Shown here: one piece after another, positions 21,924-33,240 of the stretch
How the letters are laid out: the number at the start of each line of letters is the position of its first letter
Numbering within the stretch: position 1 is the stretch's first letter
Translations under genes and position numbers: made by a program
The notes under the pieces: generated by a model
Database searches by the model: none
What the model was told of the DNA's origin: nothing
What the model saw: only the letters and a program-made list of their open reading frames with translations
Source: Schistocerca nitens
Lineage: Eukaryota > Arthropoda > Insecta > Orthoptera > Acrididae
Length of the DNA stretch: 64,000 nt
NCBI RefSeq assembly: GCF_023898315.1
Contig: NC_064619.1
Coordinates: 299,250,150-299,314,149 of the forward strand
Reading direction: 5' to 3'

Positions 21924-22250
21924 ACTTCCTGGCAGATTAAAACTAAGTGCCCGACCGAGACTCGAACTCGGGACCTTTGCCTTTCGCGGGCAAGTGCTCT
22001 ACCATCTGAGCTACTGAAGCACGACTCACGCCCGGTCCCCACAGCTTTACTTCTGCCAGTATCTCGCCTCCTACCTTCCAAACTTTACAGAAGCTCTCCT
22101 GCGAACCATGCAGAACTAGCACTCCTGAAAGAAAGGATATTGCGGAGACATGGCTCCCGAGTTTGAGTCTCGGTCGGGCACACAGTTTTAATCTGCCAGG
22201 AAGTTTCATATCAGCGCACACTCCGCTGCAGAGTGAAAATCTCATTCTGG
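21924..22250 (-). mobile_element. SINE-D with 50-bp inverted tRNA-like modules
   Basis: Starts acttcctggcagattaaaac; the tRNA-like part (read in reverse) has gtagctcagatggtagagca (box A) and gagttcgagtctcgg (box B). The left arm 21924-21973 and right arm 22155-22204 are reverse complements with three mismatches, so the box B half of the tRNA-like module appears twice, head to head. The tail is catatcagcgcacactccgc ... gaaaatctcattctgg. Confidence 0.85.
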
Positions 22251-22560
22251 GAGCAAGAGAGACTATTTTGTAGCTTATAGCATGGTCTGCAATACGGCTG
22301 AGATAAAAGCTGTCACCGGATGTTAGGCAGTAAGAGCGTGTTAAGATAAAAATCTCCTGGCTTTTCTAAAAACTTGACAAAACTGCTCCGACCTAATTAA
22401 TATTCAGAAATTGCAGCAGAGTCGGTGACTAGCCTTTTTGACAATTCTTAATATTTCACAGGACCGCTAATGCAAGGCTAGCTTGTGGCTTAATGGGCAC
22501 TGATTTGCGTAATAGAAGTGACGTTACGAGGACCTAACTCTTAGTCGGAGATTATATATA
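22251..22560. other. No recognised gene or repeat
   Basis: AT-rich spacer between SINE-D and the intact Tc1 element. Confidence 0.5.
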
Positions 22561-22562
22561 TA

Positions 22563-23981
22563 CACTCCTGGAAATTGAAATAAGAACACCGTGAATTCAT
22601 TGTCCCAGGAAGGGGAAACTTTATTGACGCATTCCTGGGGTCAGATACATCACATGATCACACTGACAGAACCACAGGCACATAGACACAGGCAACAGAG
22701 CATGCACAATGTCGGCACTAGTACAGTGTATATCCACCTTTCGCAGCAATGCAGGCTGCTATTCTCCCATGGAGACGATCGTAGAGATGCTGGATGTAGT
22801 CCTGTGGAACGGCTTGCCATGCCATTTCCACCTGGCGCCTCAGTTGGACCAGCGTTCGTGCTGGACGTGCAGACCGCGTGAGATGACGCTTCATCCAGTC
22901 CCAAACATGCTCAATGGGGGACAGATCCGGAGATCTTGCTGGCCAGGGTAGTTGACTTACACCTTCTAGAGCACGTTGGGTGGCACGGGATACATGCGGA
23001 CGTGCATTGTCCTGTTGGAACAGCAAGTTCCCTTGCCGGTCTAGGAATGGTAGAACGATGGGTTCGATGACGGTTTGGATGTACCGTGCACTATTCAGTG
23101 TCCCCTCGACGATCACCAGTGGTGTACGGCCAGTGTAGGAGATCGCTCCCCACACCATGATGCCGGGTGTTGGCCCTGTGTGCCTCGGTCGTATGCAGTC
23201 CTGATTGTGGCGCTCACCTGCACGGCGCCAAACACGCATACGACCATCATTGGCACCAAGGCAGACGCGACTCTCATCGCTGAAGACGACACGTCTCCAT
23301 TCGTCCCTCCATTCACGCCTGTCGCGACACCACTGGAGGCGGGCTGCACGATGTTGGGGCGTGAGCGGAAGACGGCATAACGGTGTGCGGGACCGTAGCC
23401 CAGCTTCATGGAGACGGTTGCGAATGGTCCTCGCCGATACCTCAGGAGCAACAGTGTCCCTAATTTGCTGGGAAGTGGCGGTGCGGTCCCCTACGGCACT
23501 GCGTAGGATCCTACGGTCTTGGCGTGCATCCGTGCGTCGCTGCGGTCCGGTCCCAGGTCGACGGGCACGTGCACCTTCCGCCGACCACTGGCGACAACAT
23601 CGATGTACTGTGGAGACCTCACGCCCCACGTGTTGAGCAATTCGGCGGTACGTCCACCCGGCCTCCCGCATGCCCACTATACGCCCTCGCTCAAAGTCCG
23701 TCAACTGCACATACGGTTCACGTCCACGCTGTCGCGGCATGCTACCAGTGTTAAAGACTGCGATGGAGCTCCGTATGCCACGGCAAACTGGCTGACACTG
23801 ACGGCGGCGGTGCACAAATGCTGCGCAGCTAGCGCCATTCGACGGCCAACACCGCGGTTCCTGGTGTGTCCGCTGTGCCGTGCGTGTGATCATTGCTTGT
23901 ACAGCCCTCTCGCAGTGTCCGGAGCAAGTATGGTGGGTCTGACACACCGGTGTCAATGTGTTCTTTTTTCCATTTCCAGGA

Positions 23982-23982
<1 letters not shown>
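22563..23982 (-). mobile_element. Nearly complete Tc1-like transposon with an intact transposase
   Basis: Left end cactcctggaaattgaaata agaacac after TA (22561-22562); right end gtgttcttttttccatttcc aggag, running into a TA microsatellite. The ends are inverted copies with a few mismatches; the terminal 'tg' of the right end is replaced by TA. At 1.42 kb with an uninterrupted transposase it is the youngest-looking DNA transposon here. Insertion at a TA run agrees with Tc1/mariner target choice. Confidence 0.92.
22718..23740 (-). CDS. Tc1-like transposase, intact 340 aa
   Basis: Cut-and-paste transposase acting in the nucleus on the inverted ends of its own element. The start is placed at the ATG at 23740 (MPRQRGREPYVQLTDFERGR), not at 23956 as the longest open frame would allow, because 340 residues is the normal Tc1 length and the other Tc1 at 5329-6736 starts at the equivalent MPR. 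Two N-terminal helix-turn-helix regions: residues 15-50 (DFERGRIVGMREAGWTYRRI) and about 75-115. Catalytic triad: D155 in FSDESRVCLG, D244 in FQQDNARPHV, E277 in SPDLSPIEHVW. A GAISYTGRTPLV block lies at 198-209. All three catalytic residues are present and there is no stop. The spacing D244 to E277 is 32 residues rather than the usual 34, from a two-residue deletion between ARPHV and LPWPARSPDL. Confidence 0.95.
   Translation of the reverse strand: MPRQRGREPYVQLTDFERGRIVGMREAGWTYRRIAQHVGREVSTVHRCCRQWSAEGARARRPGTGPQRRTDARQDRRILRSAVGDRTATSQQIRDTVAPEVSARTIRNRLHEAGLRSRTPLCRLPLTPQHRAARLQWCRDRREWRDEWRRVVFSDESRVCLGANDGRMRVWRRAGERHNQDCIRPRHTGPTPGIMVWGAISYTGRTPLVIVEGTLNSARYIQTVIEPIVLPFLDRQGNLLFQQDNARPHVSRATQRALEGVSQLPWPARSPDLSPIEHVWDWMKRHLTRSARPARTLVQLRRQVEMAWQAVPQDYIQHLYDRLHGRIAACIAAKGGYTLY

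Positions 23983-24035
<53 letters not shown>
23983..24035. repeat. (TA)n microsatellite
   Basis: About 25 TA units abutting the right end of the intact Tc1 element. Confidence 0.97.
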
Positions 24036-24068
24036 AGGGAGATAGAGATACAAAGAGAAAGAGAGAGA

Positions 24069-24112
<44 letters not shown>
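24036..24112. repeat. (GA)n-rich tract
   Basis: Purine run dominated by GA units, following the TA run. The Arg-Glu and Ser-Leu open frames over it are artefacts. Confidence 0.95.
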
Positions 24113-24229
24113 GGGAGAAAATACAATTCATTGGTGGACGTGTTTTGTTGACGGCAAGAAAGGTGCAAGGAGCTTTCTGGGGACGGGATGAAGTCAGCAG
24201 ACGGGATGCAGAAGTCAGGTTATCGCGGA

Positions 24230-24330
24230 TCCTAGAGATCGGCGCTTTGCAGGCTGCGCTCTCAACTGGCGGAGTCGTCTAGGGTCCTGAGTTCGAGTCC
24301 TCAGTTGTGCGATCATAGCGCTGAACTTCA
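24230..24330 (+). mobile_element. Possible tRNA-like SINE fragment
   Basis: A box-B-like motif (cctgagttcgagtcctcagt) follows a region with weak box A character. No tail or target duplication is visible. Confidence 0.3.
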
Positions 24331-24499
24331 TACCAGAGAGATGCGATGTCTTCACTGTGCTCATATCACATAGAATATTATGAAAGCGCTGCTTACAGCT
24401 ACGGCATATTAGAACACGCGAGAGTTTATAGTTCAAATTCGAGATACGTTTCATCAATATCTGCATGGATAGTTTGTAAATCACACGTACGTACCTTGC

Positions 24500-24905
24500 A
24501 GAGGTTTCATGGAACCACCTTCACAGTCATTCTCTATTATTCCAACCTCGAACAGCTCGCGGAAAAAACGAACACCTATATCTTTCCGTGCGACCTCTGA
24601 TTTCCCTTATTTTATTATGATGATCGTTTCTCGCTTGTAGGCCGGCGTCAACAAAATATTTTCGCATTCGCAGCAGAAAGTTGGTGATTGAAATTTCGTG
24701 AGGAGATTCCGCCGCAACGAAAAACGCCTTTGTTTTAATGACGTCCACCCCAAATCCCGTATCATGTCAGTAATACACTCTCCCCCATTTCTCGGTAAGG
24801 CAAAACGTGCTGATCTTCTTTGAACTTTCTCGTTGTACTCTGTTGATCCTATTCGGTAAGGATCCCACACCGCACAGCAGTACTCCAAAAGAGCAGTCAC
24901 TGCAA
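24500..24905 (-). mobile_element. Non-LTR retrotransposon 3' fragment (CR1/jockey-type)
   Basis: Minus-strand frames 24900-24607 and 24748-24527 read LLEYCCAVWDPYRIGSTEYN, then KVQRRSARFALPR, DMIRDLGWTSLKQRRFSLRR, LLTKFQSPTFCCECENILLT and finally the block IREIRGRTERYRCSFFPRAV. Same family as 2370-4180. Only the last 400 bp of the element is present. Confidence 0.88.
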
Positions 24906-25531
24906 CCTCAGATCGTTGGGATTCTTAGGTTCTTGTTGCAGACAGTCACTGTGATCATCATAGAGTTAGGTTACTGTACATGTCACAGAGCCAGATAACG
25001 AGATTATCAAGCAACTCCACCTCACTGTGTAACTTTGACAACTTATTGTTTCAGTTTTGGAGTTCTCCTTGGAAAGTATGTCACTGTAATGTTGAAATTC
25101 ACATAACTGTTTTCAGTGCTTCATTTTTCCACATGTCGTTTTTAATAAACCATAGAGTCATTTAAATCTCCAGTTTACTATCACATTCAGTCCTTTTCAG
25201 AGATAAAGATTATGTCACTTCCCCAACTTCTGATTCACTGCTATGGCCTCTAAAAGTTATAGTGTTAGTAAATTCGTTGCGTACATTAAATTCAGCACTG
25301 AGTCTCAAGGGTGTGCCTGACACATGATACATGATTGACTCAGATTCAGTTTCTTTGACTTACACACAAGCGGGGTTTTGCAGTGCAAATGCTTTTCGAC
25401 CATTGCCGATGAGCGGACGTATCACTCACTCTGATCATGGTCGTGGAATACAGCAGCTACAGCCCTGGACTTGTAGCCTACCTCTGTTCATCCCATGTCA
25501 GAAGGCGCAGTGCTCAGCGTGGGACTGGACT
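24906..25531. other. No recognised gene or repeat
   Basis: AT-rich; no motif. Confidence 0.5.
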
Positions 25532-25758
25532 GATTTGGTGGAAGAGACCAAACAGCAAGGTCATCGGTCTCATCGGATTAGGGAAGGATGGGGAAGGAAG
25601 TCGGCCGTGCTCACTGAAAGGAACCATCCCAGCATTTGCCTGAAGTGATGTATGGAAATCACGGAAACCCTAAATCAGGATGGCCGGACGCGGGATTGAA
25701 CCGTCGTCCTCCCGAATGCGAGTCCAGTGTGCTAACCACTGCGCCATCTCGCTCGGTC
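25532..25758 (-). mobile_element. SINE-F
   Basis: In reverse it starts gaccgagcgagatggcgcag (box A) with cggttcaatcccgcgtccgg (box B) and ends in ggtttccgtgatttcc and aaccatcccag-type tail text. A second copy lies at 56779-57020. TSD not resolved. Confidence 0.8.
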
Positions 25759-26165
25759 TCAGGATGGTACAAGAAATGCTGATAGGATCAATTTCCGATT
25801 CATTTTTGCATCTTGACCTCTATAGTGGGCGTCAGAATGAATATTTTGTTCTGCAGTGGAGTTTTTAACACTTACTGAAAAATTGCGAGTATGTTCTGCA
25901 CCCAGAGTACAGGCGTGACGTTTCGCTTTGTTGTTCAGAGCTCTAACAGTAAGACATGTAATGGTGGACGATTTCTGTGGAAAGTGTAACAAGTAGCTCC
26001 ATAATGTTATTGAAGATTCTGCTGTCCCATTAATCAGCTTCCTATTCCTTCCTGGTTCGTCACCACAAGAAGGGGACTGAGGTCCCGGCAGACAACCACC
26101 ATCTGACAATGAGCCTGTGCCGACTCGATAGTTGGCTAATGGGACAACCAAAGAGCTTACATTGT
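25759..26165. other. No recognised gene or repeat
   Basis: No family motif in frames of up to 130 codons. Confidence 0.5.
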
Positions 26166-26355
26166 AAATTTGTGGTAAGATCTTATGGGACCAAACTGCT
26201 TAGGTCATCGGTCCCTAAGCTTACACGCTACTTAATCTAACTTAAACTAATTTACGCTATGGACAACACGCACATTCTTGCCCGAGAGAGGGCTCGAACC
26301 TCTTACGGGTGGAGCCGCGACGAACGTGACAAGACGCCCTAGACCGCGCGGCCAA
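26166..26355 (-). mobile_element. SINE-C related copy
   Basis: In reverse, a tRNA-like head (ccgcgcggtctagggcgtct, box B gaggttcgagccctctctcg) is followed by a body ending in 'gggaccgatgacctaagcag' and 'cccataagatcttacc'. Diverged from the copy at 18461-18731 but has the same order of parts and lacks the AC expansion. Confidence 0.75.
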
Positions 26356-26514
26356 AAAGCTTAAAAATACTGTACAGATACTCTTCGTAATTACCAGAGA
26401 AACCATCTAGTCTTGAACCTCAGTCGCAGTATTCAGCGTCTAGAAAGGTTAAAATAGATTTACACAAATCTTTCACCTCTACACTTCATTCAATAACAAA
26501 TAAAACTTAGTTAT

Positions 26515-26761
26515 GGAAATCAGCGTTTGACGTCATTGGCCGGGAGGCCCCTTGCGCGGCAGGTCCGAGCGCCTTGGTGCAGGTCTTGTTACATTCGACG
26601 CCACATTGGGCGACCTGCGCGCCGGTTGAGTATGAAACGATGATTAAGATAGTACAACACCCAGTCCCTGAGCGGAGAAAATCCCCGACCCAGCCGGGAA
26701 TTGAACCCGGGCCCGTAGGATGGCAATCCGTCACGCTGACCACTCAGCTATCGGGACGGAC
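26515..26761 (-). mobile_element. SINE-E, complete with target-site duplication
   Basis: In reverse: gtccgtcccgatagctgagt (box A), ggttcaattcccggctgggt (box B), then tctccgctcagggactgggt, a body shared in part with SINE-A. Perfect 12-bp duplication aaacttagttat at 26503-26514 and 26762-26773. Confidence 0.9.
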
Positions 26762-26773
26762 AAACTTAGTTAT

Positions 26774-27329
26774 AAAATAGGATTTGTATTCTTATTGTAG
26801 CCTACCTGGAAAGATCCTCCTACTCAGAATCTGGCGAAACTTGTAGCAGTGTATCTTCCGTTCTTTGTAAAGAAACAGAGAAACTGGTAGCGCGAAGCAA
26901 CTTTACAAGAACTCCGTAGGTTTTTCGAGCTGAAATAATTTTATATGAAAATGTTGTGGTTTGTTGCACTTGTCATACTGGACAATTGATTAATGAATGT
27001 TTTGGTCAATATTGCAGATAACTTCAGCACAGAATTCCACAACGATGCAGTCCACAACCTGTAAGAATTCTACAGGAAATGACAAATGTTACTTGTCACA
27101 TTCAGTAATTACTGTTTCTCAACTGTTACATTTTTGGTTTGTAGTGCTTATAGAAGTTTGATTATATATATAAAAATAATTCAAGGGTGTTTAAGATCGA
27201 AAGGAAGGGATAGAAGGCCAATAACTGAAACAACCCTTTAATTCATCTTTGGCATATATCTGTTATGCATAACTTTTAATTTTTAAATATCTCAAGAAGT
27301 GGTTCTGTACAGTTGTGAGAGAGAGCATT
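26774..27329. other. No recognised gene or repeat
   Basis: AT-rich sequence. Confidence 0.5.
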
Positions 27330-27500
27330 AAGTGCCCCAACATGGGGCGTACATATTGTGGATTGGGCGGGTGCGGGGCGGCTGCCCGGGCGCAGGTCCA
27401 GTGCAGTTGGCAGGCCTGGTTGCGGGGCAGCCCCTCCGCTACCCGCTCTGCTCGAAGCACAGCTGGCGGCGAACGACGGGGAACCACTGTCGACAGGACT
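27330..27500. promoter_or_regulatory. GC-rich patch
   Basis: Short G+C-rich island (gggcgggtgcggggcggctg, with a GC-box-like ggggcgg) in AT-rich sequence. No TATA, CCAAT or exon found; the open frames on both strands show no motif. Confidence 0.25.
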
Positions 27501-28139
27501 GCCAATACGGCAACCGGAAAACTGACACATACTACACTCACATTTCAAAGTTGTGCCAAAATTTAAATTTTTTTGTGTGTGAGGTTCTTTCCTCATTACG
27601 TAAATCTGATAAGGAAATAGGAAATACTACAATCCTTTTTCGCAGGTCCACTTTTCGTCGACTGTGGTGCCCTCTGGTCGCCGCCATCCGCTGATAACAA
27701 CAACAAAGTGCAATTTAAACGATAACTGTTTGTATCTTAATGAGCGGTCTGGTTTCTTGGGAACATTGGCAAAAAATTTTCTCCCGCCACACTGAACAGT
27801 TATTAATCACAGTTACACTTATTACTGCTCGAGCAGGAGTGCAACTGCCGTTGTTTGCAAGCTTTATAAAAAACGTTCTGACGTTAGGACAGATGAAGAA
27901 ACGCAAAAAAATATGTATGTAAAGAACGAGAGCAGTGGAAAATCCGCTAGAGCACTTTTTTTTGCGCCGTTTCTTCTTCCATTTGTTATGCGTAGGCAAC
28001 GAAACAATAAATACACCACAAGGTTACATATTATTATCGCGTCTAATCGAGTAAATGTTACTGATTCAGAGGAAAACAAATTAGCTAATACAAGTAACAC
28101 ATCTATACAGTGCGTAGAAATACGTACAAGAGGCTATGT
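27501..28139. other. No recognised gene or repeat
   Basis: Contains the first half of a 169-codon plus frame (27913-28422) that has no family resemblance. Confidence 0.5.
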
Positions 28140-28320
28140 TCTATGTACACAGGGGCGCCGCTGGCCGGTCGCCCCCTTGTCAACGCTGCCAGAGAGACCA
28201 GACTTGGTGGGGCTGGGGGAGCGCGCAGCCGCACACGCCAACCACCCGCCGACGTCTCCCAACCGATGCCGGGACCATTTCCCTCCCTCCCCCCCCCCCC
28301 CCCCTGCTCAGGATCCAGCT
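28140..28320. other. GC-rich stretch with a poly-C run
   Basis: Rich in C with CpG; poly-C near 28287-28304. No promoter or coding signal that I can support. Confidence 0.4.
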
Positions 28321-29799
28321 CTTTCAAAGTGTCTATTACCAAAAGAAGATTTCTGGGGCTCCGGGAGCTGTTCCGTGCCGCATCGTCGCGAATGGGACCA
28401 TTCTGTTTCCAACCTGGGGTAGCTGACAGTCATCGGATGCCTGCAAAGCACTTGAGGGCAGAGATGTGAGACTGACACCTCTTAAAAGTTCCGGTATACG
28501 GGTAATATACCAGCCATAATCGAATTCTGTCAGCGCATTCAGGGTTCGGAGAAATTACCCCTTACTGTTGAAATTACACAGTACTCTAACAAACATAATC
28601 TTGCAACAGCACTTTGTAGAATGAAAGTGAAACGGGGGAAAGATCTTGTGTATTTAGTGAAGCACAATTAATAATAATATGGAACAAAAACATCCCGCTA
28701 AAACGGAGCAACACCTTTATTAAAACACAACACGCATTCTTCTGAAAATAGTTTTTTTTTTCTCAGTAATGTTAGTTGTACCAGTCGAAAGCCTTTGCCT
28801 TTTATATTTTAGTTTGTAGGTGAATGTACGGCGTTTGGTGTCCTGTTCTTTTCATTTTTGCTTTTTTCATAGTTTGAGAGTTAACTTTCTCATGCGAACA
28901 CAGGATGAGCTGATAGCAGACTAAATTCGGCAGATAAGGCCAGTAAAGTTTTCCTAAACTCAGTGATAAAACTTTCAGATCCCGTAAATCACCCTAAACT
29001 GATGGGAAACTTCTTAAAATTAATTCCAGTAACCGGTTGGACACTGGCTGATCGCGATTATCGTAGCCGCAATAATGCAACAGTTATTTATTGATAAACG
29101 ATACCGCGACTCCAGCAATAGTATTTCAGTGCAAAATCTGTAATGGGCCATGTCTGAGCTATGGTTCTATCCGTTTTGACTCTCGGCTCTGCACAAAGTT
29201 GATGTCAATATAATGTAAGCTGACCTGTAGATATTCACCGCCAGGAAACCGTAATATGACGGAAAGAGCCAATACAGACAGTATATGATTACACTGGAGA
29301 TATATGAAAAAACGAATGAAGTAAGTTCCTTGAGGAAGAGGCGTCAAATCCAATTATTGCTGCGAATAAAACAAATAGCAGTGACTGAGTAAGGTACGTA
29401 TTCTTGATAAATAGGTGAGATTTATAATCGCGCCACACCCTACAAAAATATATTTGTTGTGTAAAAAATGTGAAAGCGTTGTATGTTTGTCCAAAATATT
29501 TCAAACTGCACCTGATCACATGATCGAAATAAAAACTAAAGTTAACTAATCTCACGGTTCACGCATAAATACTCGTCAATACAAAATTTATGGCTTTAAA
29601 CAAGACAGACAAGAACCCGGGAAAAATATTTCTGAACGGTGATGGAAATGAAAGATCTGACAATCTATCACTGCAGAGCACCTCTTTTAATTCAGGTTTT
29701 GACTGTTGAAACTAAATTTATAGAATGGAAAGTGCAGACTTTATAAAATTTGATTCCTTGGTAATAAAACCATCACCAGAGGATTCAGAAGAAACCGTG
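28321..29799. other. No recognised gene or repeat
   Basis: AT-rich; no motif. Confidence 0.5.
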
Positions 29800-30110
29800 G
29801 ATCCTGAAAAGCTATGGGTTCATAGATCTCCTTTGTAGGACAGAAACTTCGACATGGATCGAGGCTACAACGAAAAACTGGACGCCTTCGACATGGGTAT
29901 ATCTTCTGGACTGACCGCATTCCAAAGTGCAGTAGACTTGGAAGAATATTTGAGGAGTTACAAACTGTAAACATTATCGACAAAATAAAACAACGTCCTG
30001 ATCATATGGAGAGCAATGTTAGGAGACACAGAGCCCTACGGGTAACGTAGCAGGCGAAGGTAGAGACGCAAGAAGAATTATCCCAACGCTCAGAAATTTG
30101 ATATTTTGCC
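29800..30110 (+). mobile_element. Possible old non-LTR remnant
   Basis: Near 29872 the plus strand reads KLDAFDMGISSGL, resembling the block kkLdAFDmWiyRRmL of RTE-like C-termini; the later 'caggcgaaggtagagacgca' fits a GkveGrRgrGR-like end. Heavily decayed and could be chance. Confidence 0.35.
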
Positions 30111-31519
30111 TTGAATCCGCTTCTGATGACATTCACAAACAAATTTTTCATGTGGACTGCCCCCATCCGCTAATGCATCAGCAGTTCCAGAAGAGACTGC
30201 ATGATGGATACACCACGGAAAAAGGTTTTGATGGGCCGATGTTTCGAGGATATGTCTTAGAGGAAGTCAAGTTGGAAACACAGACGGAGTGTTACGATAA
30301 ATCACCATTTTGTTTGCACGTCGATCACAACCGATCGCCCTTAGTCGCACAGACCATCACCTTAATACTAGTGATAAATTTTATTTGAAAAACTTTATCT
30401 TCAATAATAATAACTGTAACAAGATCTCCGTGCCTGAGTATACATATTGTTATTCAGCGTATCTCTTTTAGTTGCCTTATAACAAATTTGACACGAAATA
30501 GCTATTTCCAACGTAATTATTGTTTTCAAAACGGACGTTATCTGTGACGATCAATTTTAATTGTTCTACCAACCGTAAGTTATAATTTATGTGTGCAATT
30601 GTAACTGATAATAAGCGCAGGATCTGCACTGCAACGGCAATAAAAGTGACGTAGCGGGCAATCTGTTGCAAATTTGAGGACTTTCGCTGCTTGGAAATAT
30701 TTTGTGCAATTGGTGCTCGACAGCTTATGAGCAACTGGAAAAAGGAGACATGATCGCCGAGTAGCTACAATATGACTGTCTATTCAGCTAGTTTCGATGG
30801 TATTATCTTGTTCTGGGTGTTGTAATTAAGCCACATTGGCTTGTTTAGGCAAGACGTTGTCGTATTCCAAAAAGCAATAAGCATAAGCAACGTGCAGTGG
30901 TGCATGGCAATGAGTCGCCCCCGCAGGCTGTAGAGAGTGGCGCCTGTCCTAGGTATGTGTTATCAGTTTCACTAGACGTACCAAATAAATGTATCCGTTC
31001 ATCGCACGGCTGAAGCTCACTTTTTGTTCGTGTATGGTTTCAAATATTTAGTTATGGAAATATGATTCTACCTTGAGCAAGAAAATTCTTCTTCTTTAAT
31101 AGTCAAACATGTTTCGGGAAGCTTTCGCCATCATCAGCGAGATCTCTTATTTTCTTAGAATTGCGTATTAATGTTCTTGTGGCTGTCAGTCGTTCGCAGT
31201 GCAACTGATATTTTGCTCCAGTTAGTAATTTTTTGTCGCTTTCACATTATCATGTCTGTATGTAAACTGCGCTTTCCAACATGCGCTGTGTCACTGTTTA
31301 CCAGGTATTCACATGCCAGGCGTCAGTTAAAAATTACTGTTTACGTCGAGGAACGAGAAAAGAGGAAGCAATTGGAGAAAAATACTAGCTGTACTGCAAA
31401 CGTCAGACAGCAACATAAATACCAGTATGTGATACTAACGAAAATAAATGAACTTCTCCGACACATGCATGCATGTTAACAGGAAAGTGATCTATACTTA
31501 CTCAATGTGAAATCGTATT
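30111..31519. other. No recognised gene or repeat
   Basis: AT-rich; short frames only. Confidence 0.5.
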
Positions 31520-32320
31520 TCGGTAACTGTGTAAAAAAATCCGAATTCAAAACGGAATAAGGCGAGGAGGTACGCCATCTCCATTACTTTTCGACAACGT
31601 CTTTGAGAAAGGGATAGAAGAATGGTGCCAACAGAAGTAAGTCCTCAAAATTAACGAACCTATCATTTCAGATAGAGGCAAGCGCAGATTGCGTAGCATT
31701 TTCAGACGATTTAACAGTCAGCACAAAATCAGACTGAAAGAAACTGCAGAAAATGTCGGTCTCCAGGTATCTTTTGAAAAGTTGGAATACGTGAACTGAT
31801 ACAAAAAAAAAAAAAACAGCCAAACTGAATCGACAGGAAATATAACAAAATTAAACGAGTTTCTAAATTTAAATATCTTGGTGAAACCAATCAGGAAAAT
31901 GGAATCTAAACAAAATCAGACTAAGTTAGATGCTAACAGATAGAAACTTTATCGACTAATCCAAAACATCTGCAACAAGAAACGTATCTCCAAACACGCA
32001 AAACTAAGACATTACGATACAATAATGAAACCAAAATGCCTCTACGGATTTGAAACACTAATTCTTAAGAGGAAAAATAGACACTGAAAACATGGAAGAA
32101 AAAGAACGCAAAACTGTAAGACAAATTCTAGACGTAGAAGTTGCAGACGAACAATACCGGCCCAGAGGCAAACAGGAAATCAAAGGATTCACAAATAGCC
32201 AAACTGATGTTAGAAAACATAGGTTAAGATTCTACAGACACATTAAAATAATAAACCCAAACAAGAAATTCGACTTATTTGACAGCAGGATCAAAGCCAA
32301 TACAAACACGATAAAATGAA
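31520..32320 (+). mobile_element. Non-LTR reverse transcriptase remnant, distinct family
   Basis: Plus-strand blocks: IQNGIRRGGTPSPLLFDNVF near 31540 (usual vRQGDtlSPLLFNivLE), ETAENVGLQVSFEKLEYVN near 31740-31795 (usual A..vGL.iSfeKTeyM), FLNLNILVKPIRKME near 31860, NKKRISKHAKLRHYDTIMKP near 31975, CLYGFETLILKRK near 32038, and the 32092-32319 frame with EEKERKTVRQIL and RKHRLRFYRHIK. Frameshifts and stops; an A-rich insertion at 31804. Confidence 0.75.
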
Positions 32321-32339
32321 TCGTATAACTGCACCAGGA

Positions 32340-32510
32340 CTTGGATACCATGTTAGTATTCAGCTTATGGGATGTGGAGAAGTGCCTAAAAACCGCATCC
32401 AGGGTGGTCGGTACCCCGACACTCGCCGTTAATCCTCGACGGATTCGTTCCGGAGCCGGCGCACCTCCTCATCCCGTATGCGGCGCTTTAACACGGGTTT
32501 ATTCGCAGAT
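32340..32510 (-). mobile_element. SINE-G fragment
   Basis: Reverse text contains cggctccggaacgaatccgt (box-B-like gaacgaatccg) and ggtttttaggcacttctcca, an arrangement I associate with a locust tRNA-related repeat. Ends are not resolved. Confidence 0.45.
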
Positions 32511-32759
32511 AGTATTAATAACAATAATTGTATTCGAACCTGAGCGTGGGTTACGTAGACTAGAAGATGATATCGCCGAAACTGGTCGTTGAATAAATAA
32601 AGTCGTACTGCAGTTTCTCGGCGGTTGTGTGTATTTTTCCTATCTCCATCTAGGTTGCGTAGAATTAAACACACATTGCGAGCCGAAAGTCAAAAGTAGT
32701 GGACACAGCAGTGTGGAGGAGAAACAGCTGTAAACGCGTCAGTTAGCTACTATACAGGA

Positions 32760-33130
32760 TTTCCGGCCCCGGGCACACGGGCGAGACGCGCGCGCCGGAA
32801 TCGCGTGGCTGTACTGTGCCGGGTATTACTTATTCAGGGGTCGTGTGGGCTCGGCTGGGGTCGATTTGTGGTCCCGGGTGGGGTCTCGAGAATAAGGCGG
32901 CCGGCTTTTAAGGAGGCCGTGCATAAGTTACGGGGAGAGGGCCGCCGCTGCAATCACTGCTCGGGACGGGGCGGGGCCACGGCGGTGAATGCTAAATGGG
33001 CCGAAAGCCGCCGCGATCCACGCGATTGGCGGCGCAGACGGGGGCTCCGCCGCAGCTTGCGGGCCGCCTCCGCCCGAGCGAGCAGCGCGCGCCGCAGAAG
33101 TGTCTGCAAGGGGGGGCCCTTCTACCACGC
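32760..33130. promoter_or_regulatory. CpG-rich island with GC box and CCAAT motif
   Basis: Strong CpG enrichment over about 370 bp. It has a GC box GGGGCGGGGCC at 32968-32978, an inverted CCAAT (ATTGG) at 33025-33029, and gccgccgcgatccacgcg-like runs. The 130-codon plus frame (32805-33197) and others across it are Arg/Gly/Ala-rich without a domain. A CpG-island promoter is the best guess; no adjoining exon was found. Confidence 0.45.
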
Positions 33131-33240
33131 GGCGGGAAAAGAAATACCCACTGTCTCCCTCCTCGCACATCTGACAGCTCAAACGGAACGAACTTAGTCG
33201 TATTTTCCTGCGCTCGAATTCGGAGAACACGGCGCGACCG

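Noticed and set aside
23741-23956. N-terminal extension of the intact transposase to 412 residues
   Set aside because: Tc1 transposases are about 340 residues and the ATG at 23740 matches the start of the related element at 5329-6736; the extension is upstream non-coding sequence.
24073-24282. Arg-Glu-repeat frame
   Set aside because: It is a translation of the GA-rich tract.
27913-28422. A 169-codon plus frame
   Set aside because: No domain, spans a poly-C run and a change in base composition, and has no splice or promoter context.
32805-33197. A 130-codon plus frame in the CpG island
   Set aside because: Arg/Ala/Gly-rich with no domain, matched by equally long frames on the other strand; expected from GC content.
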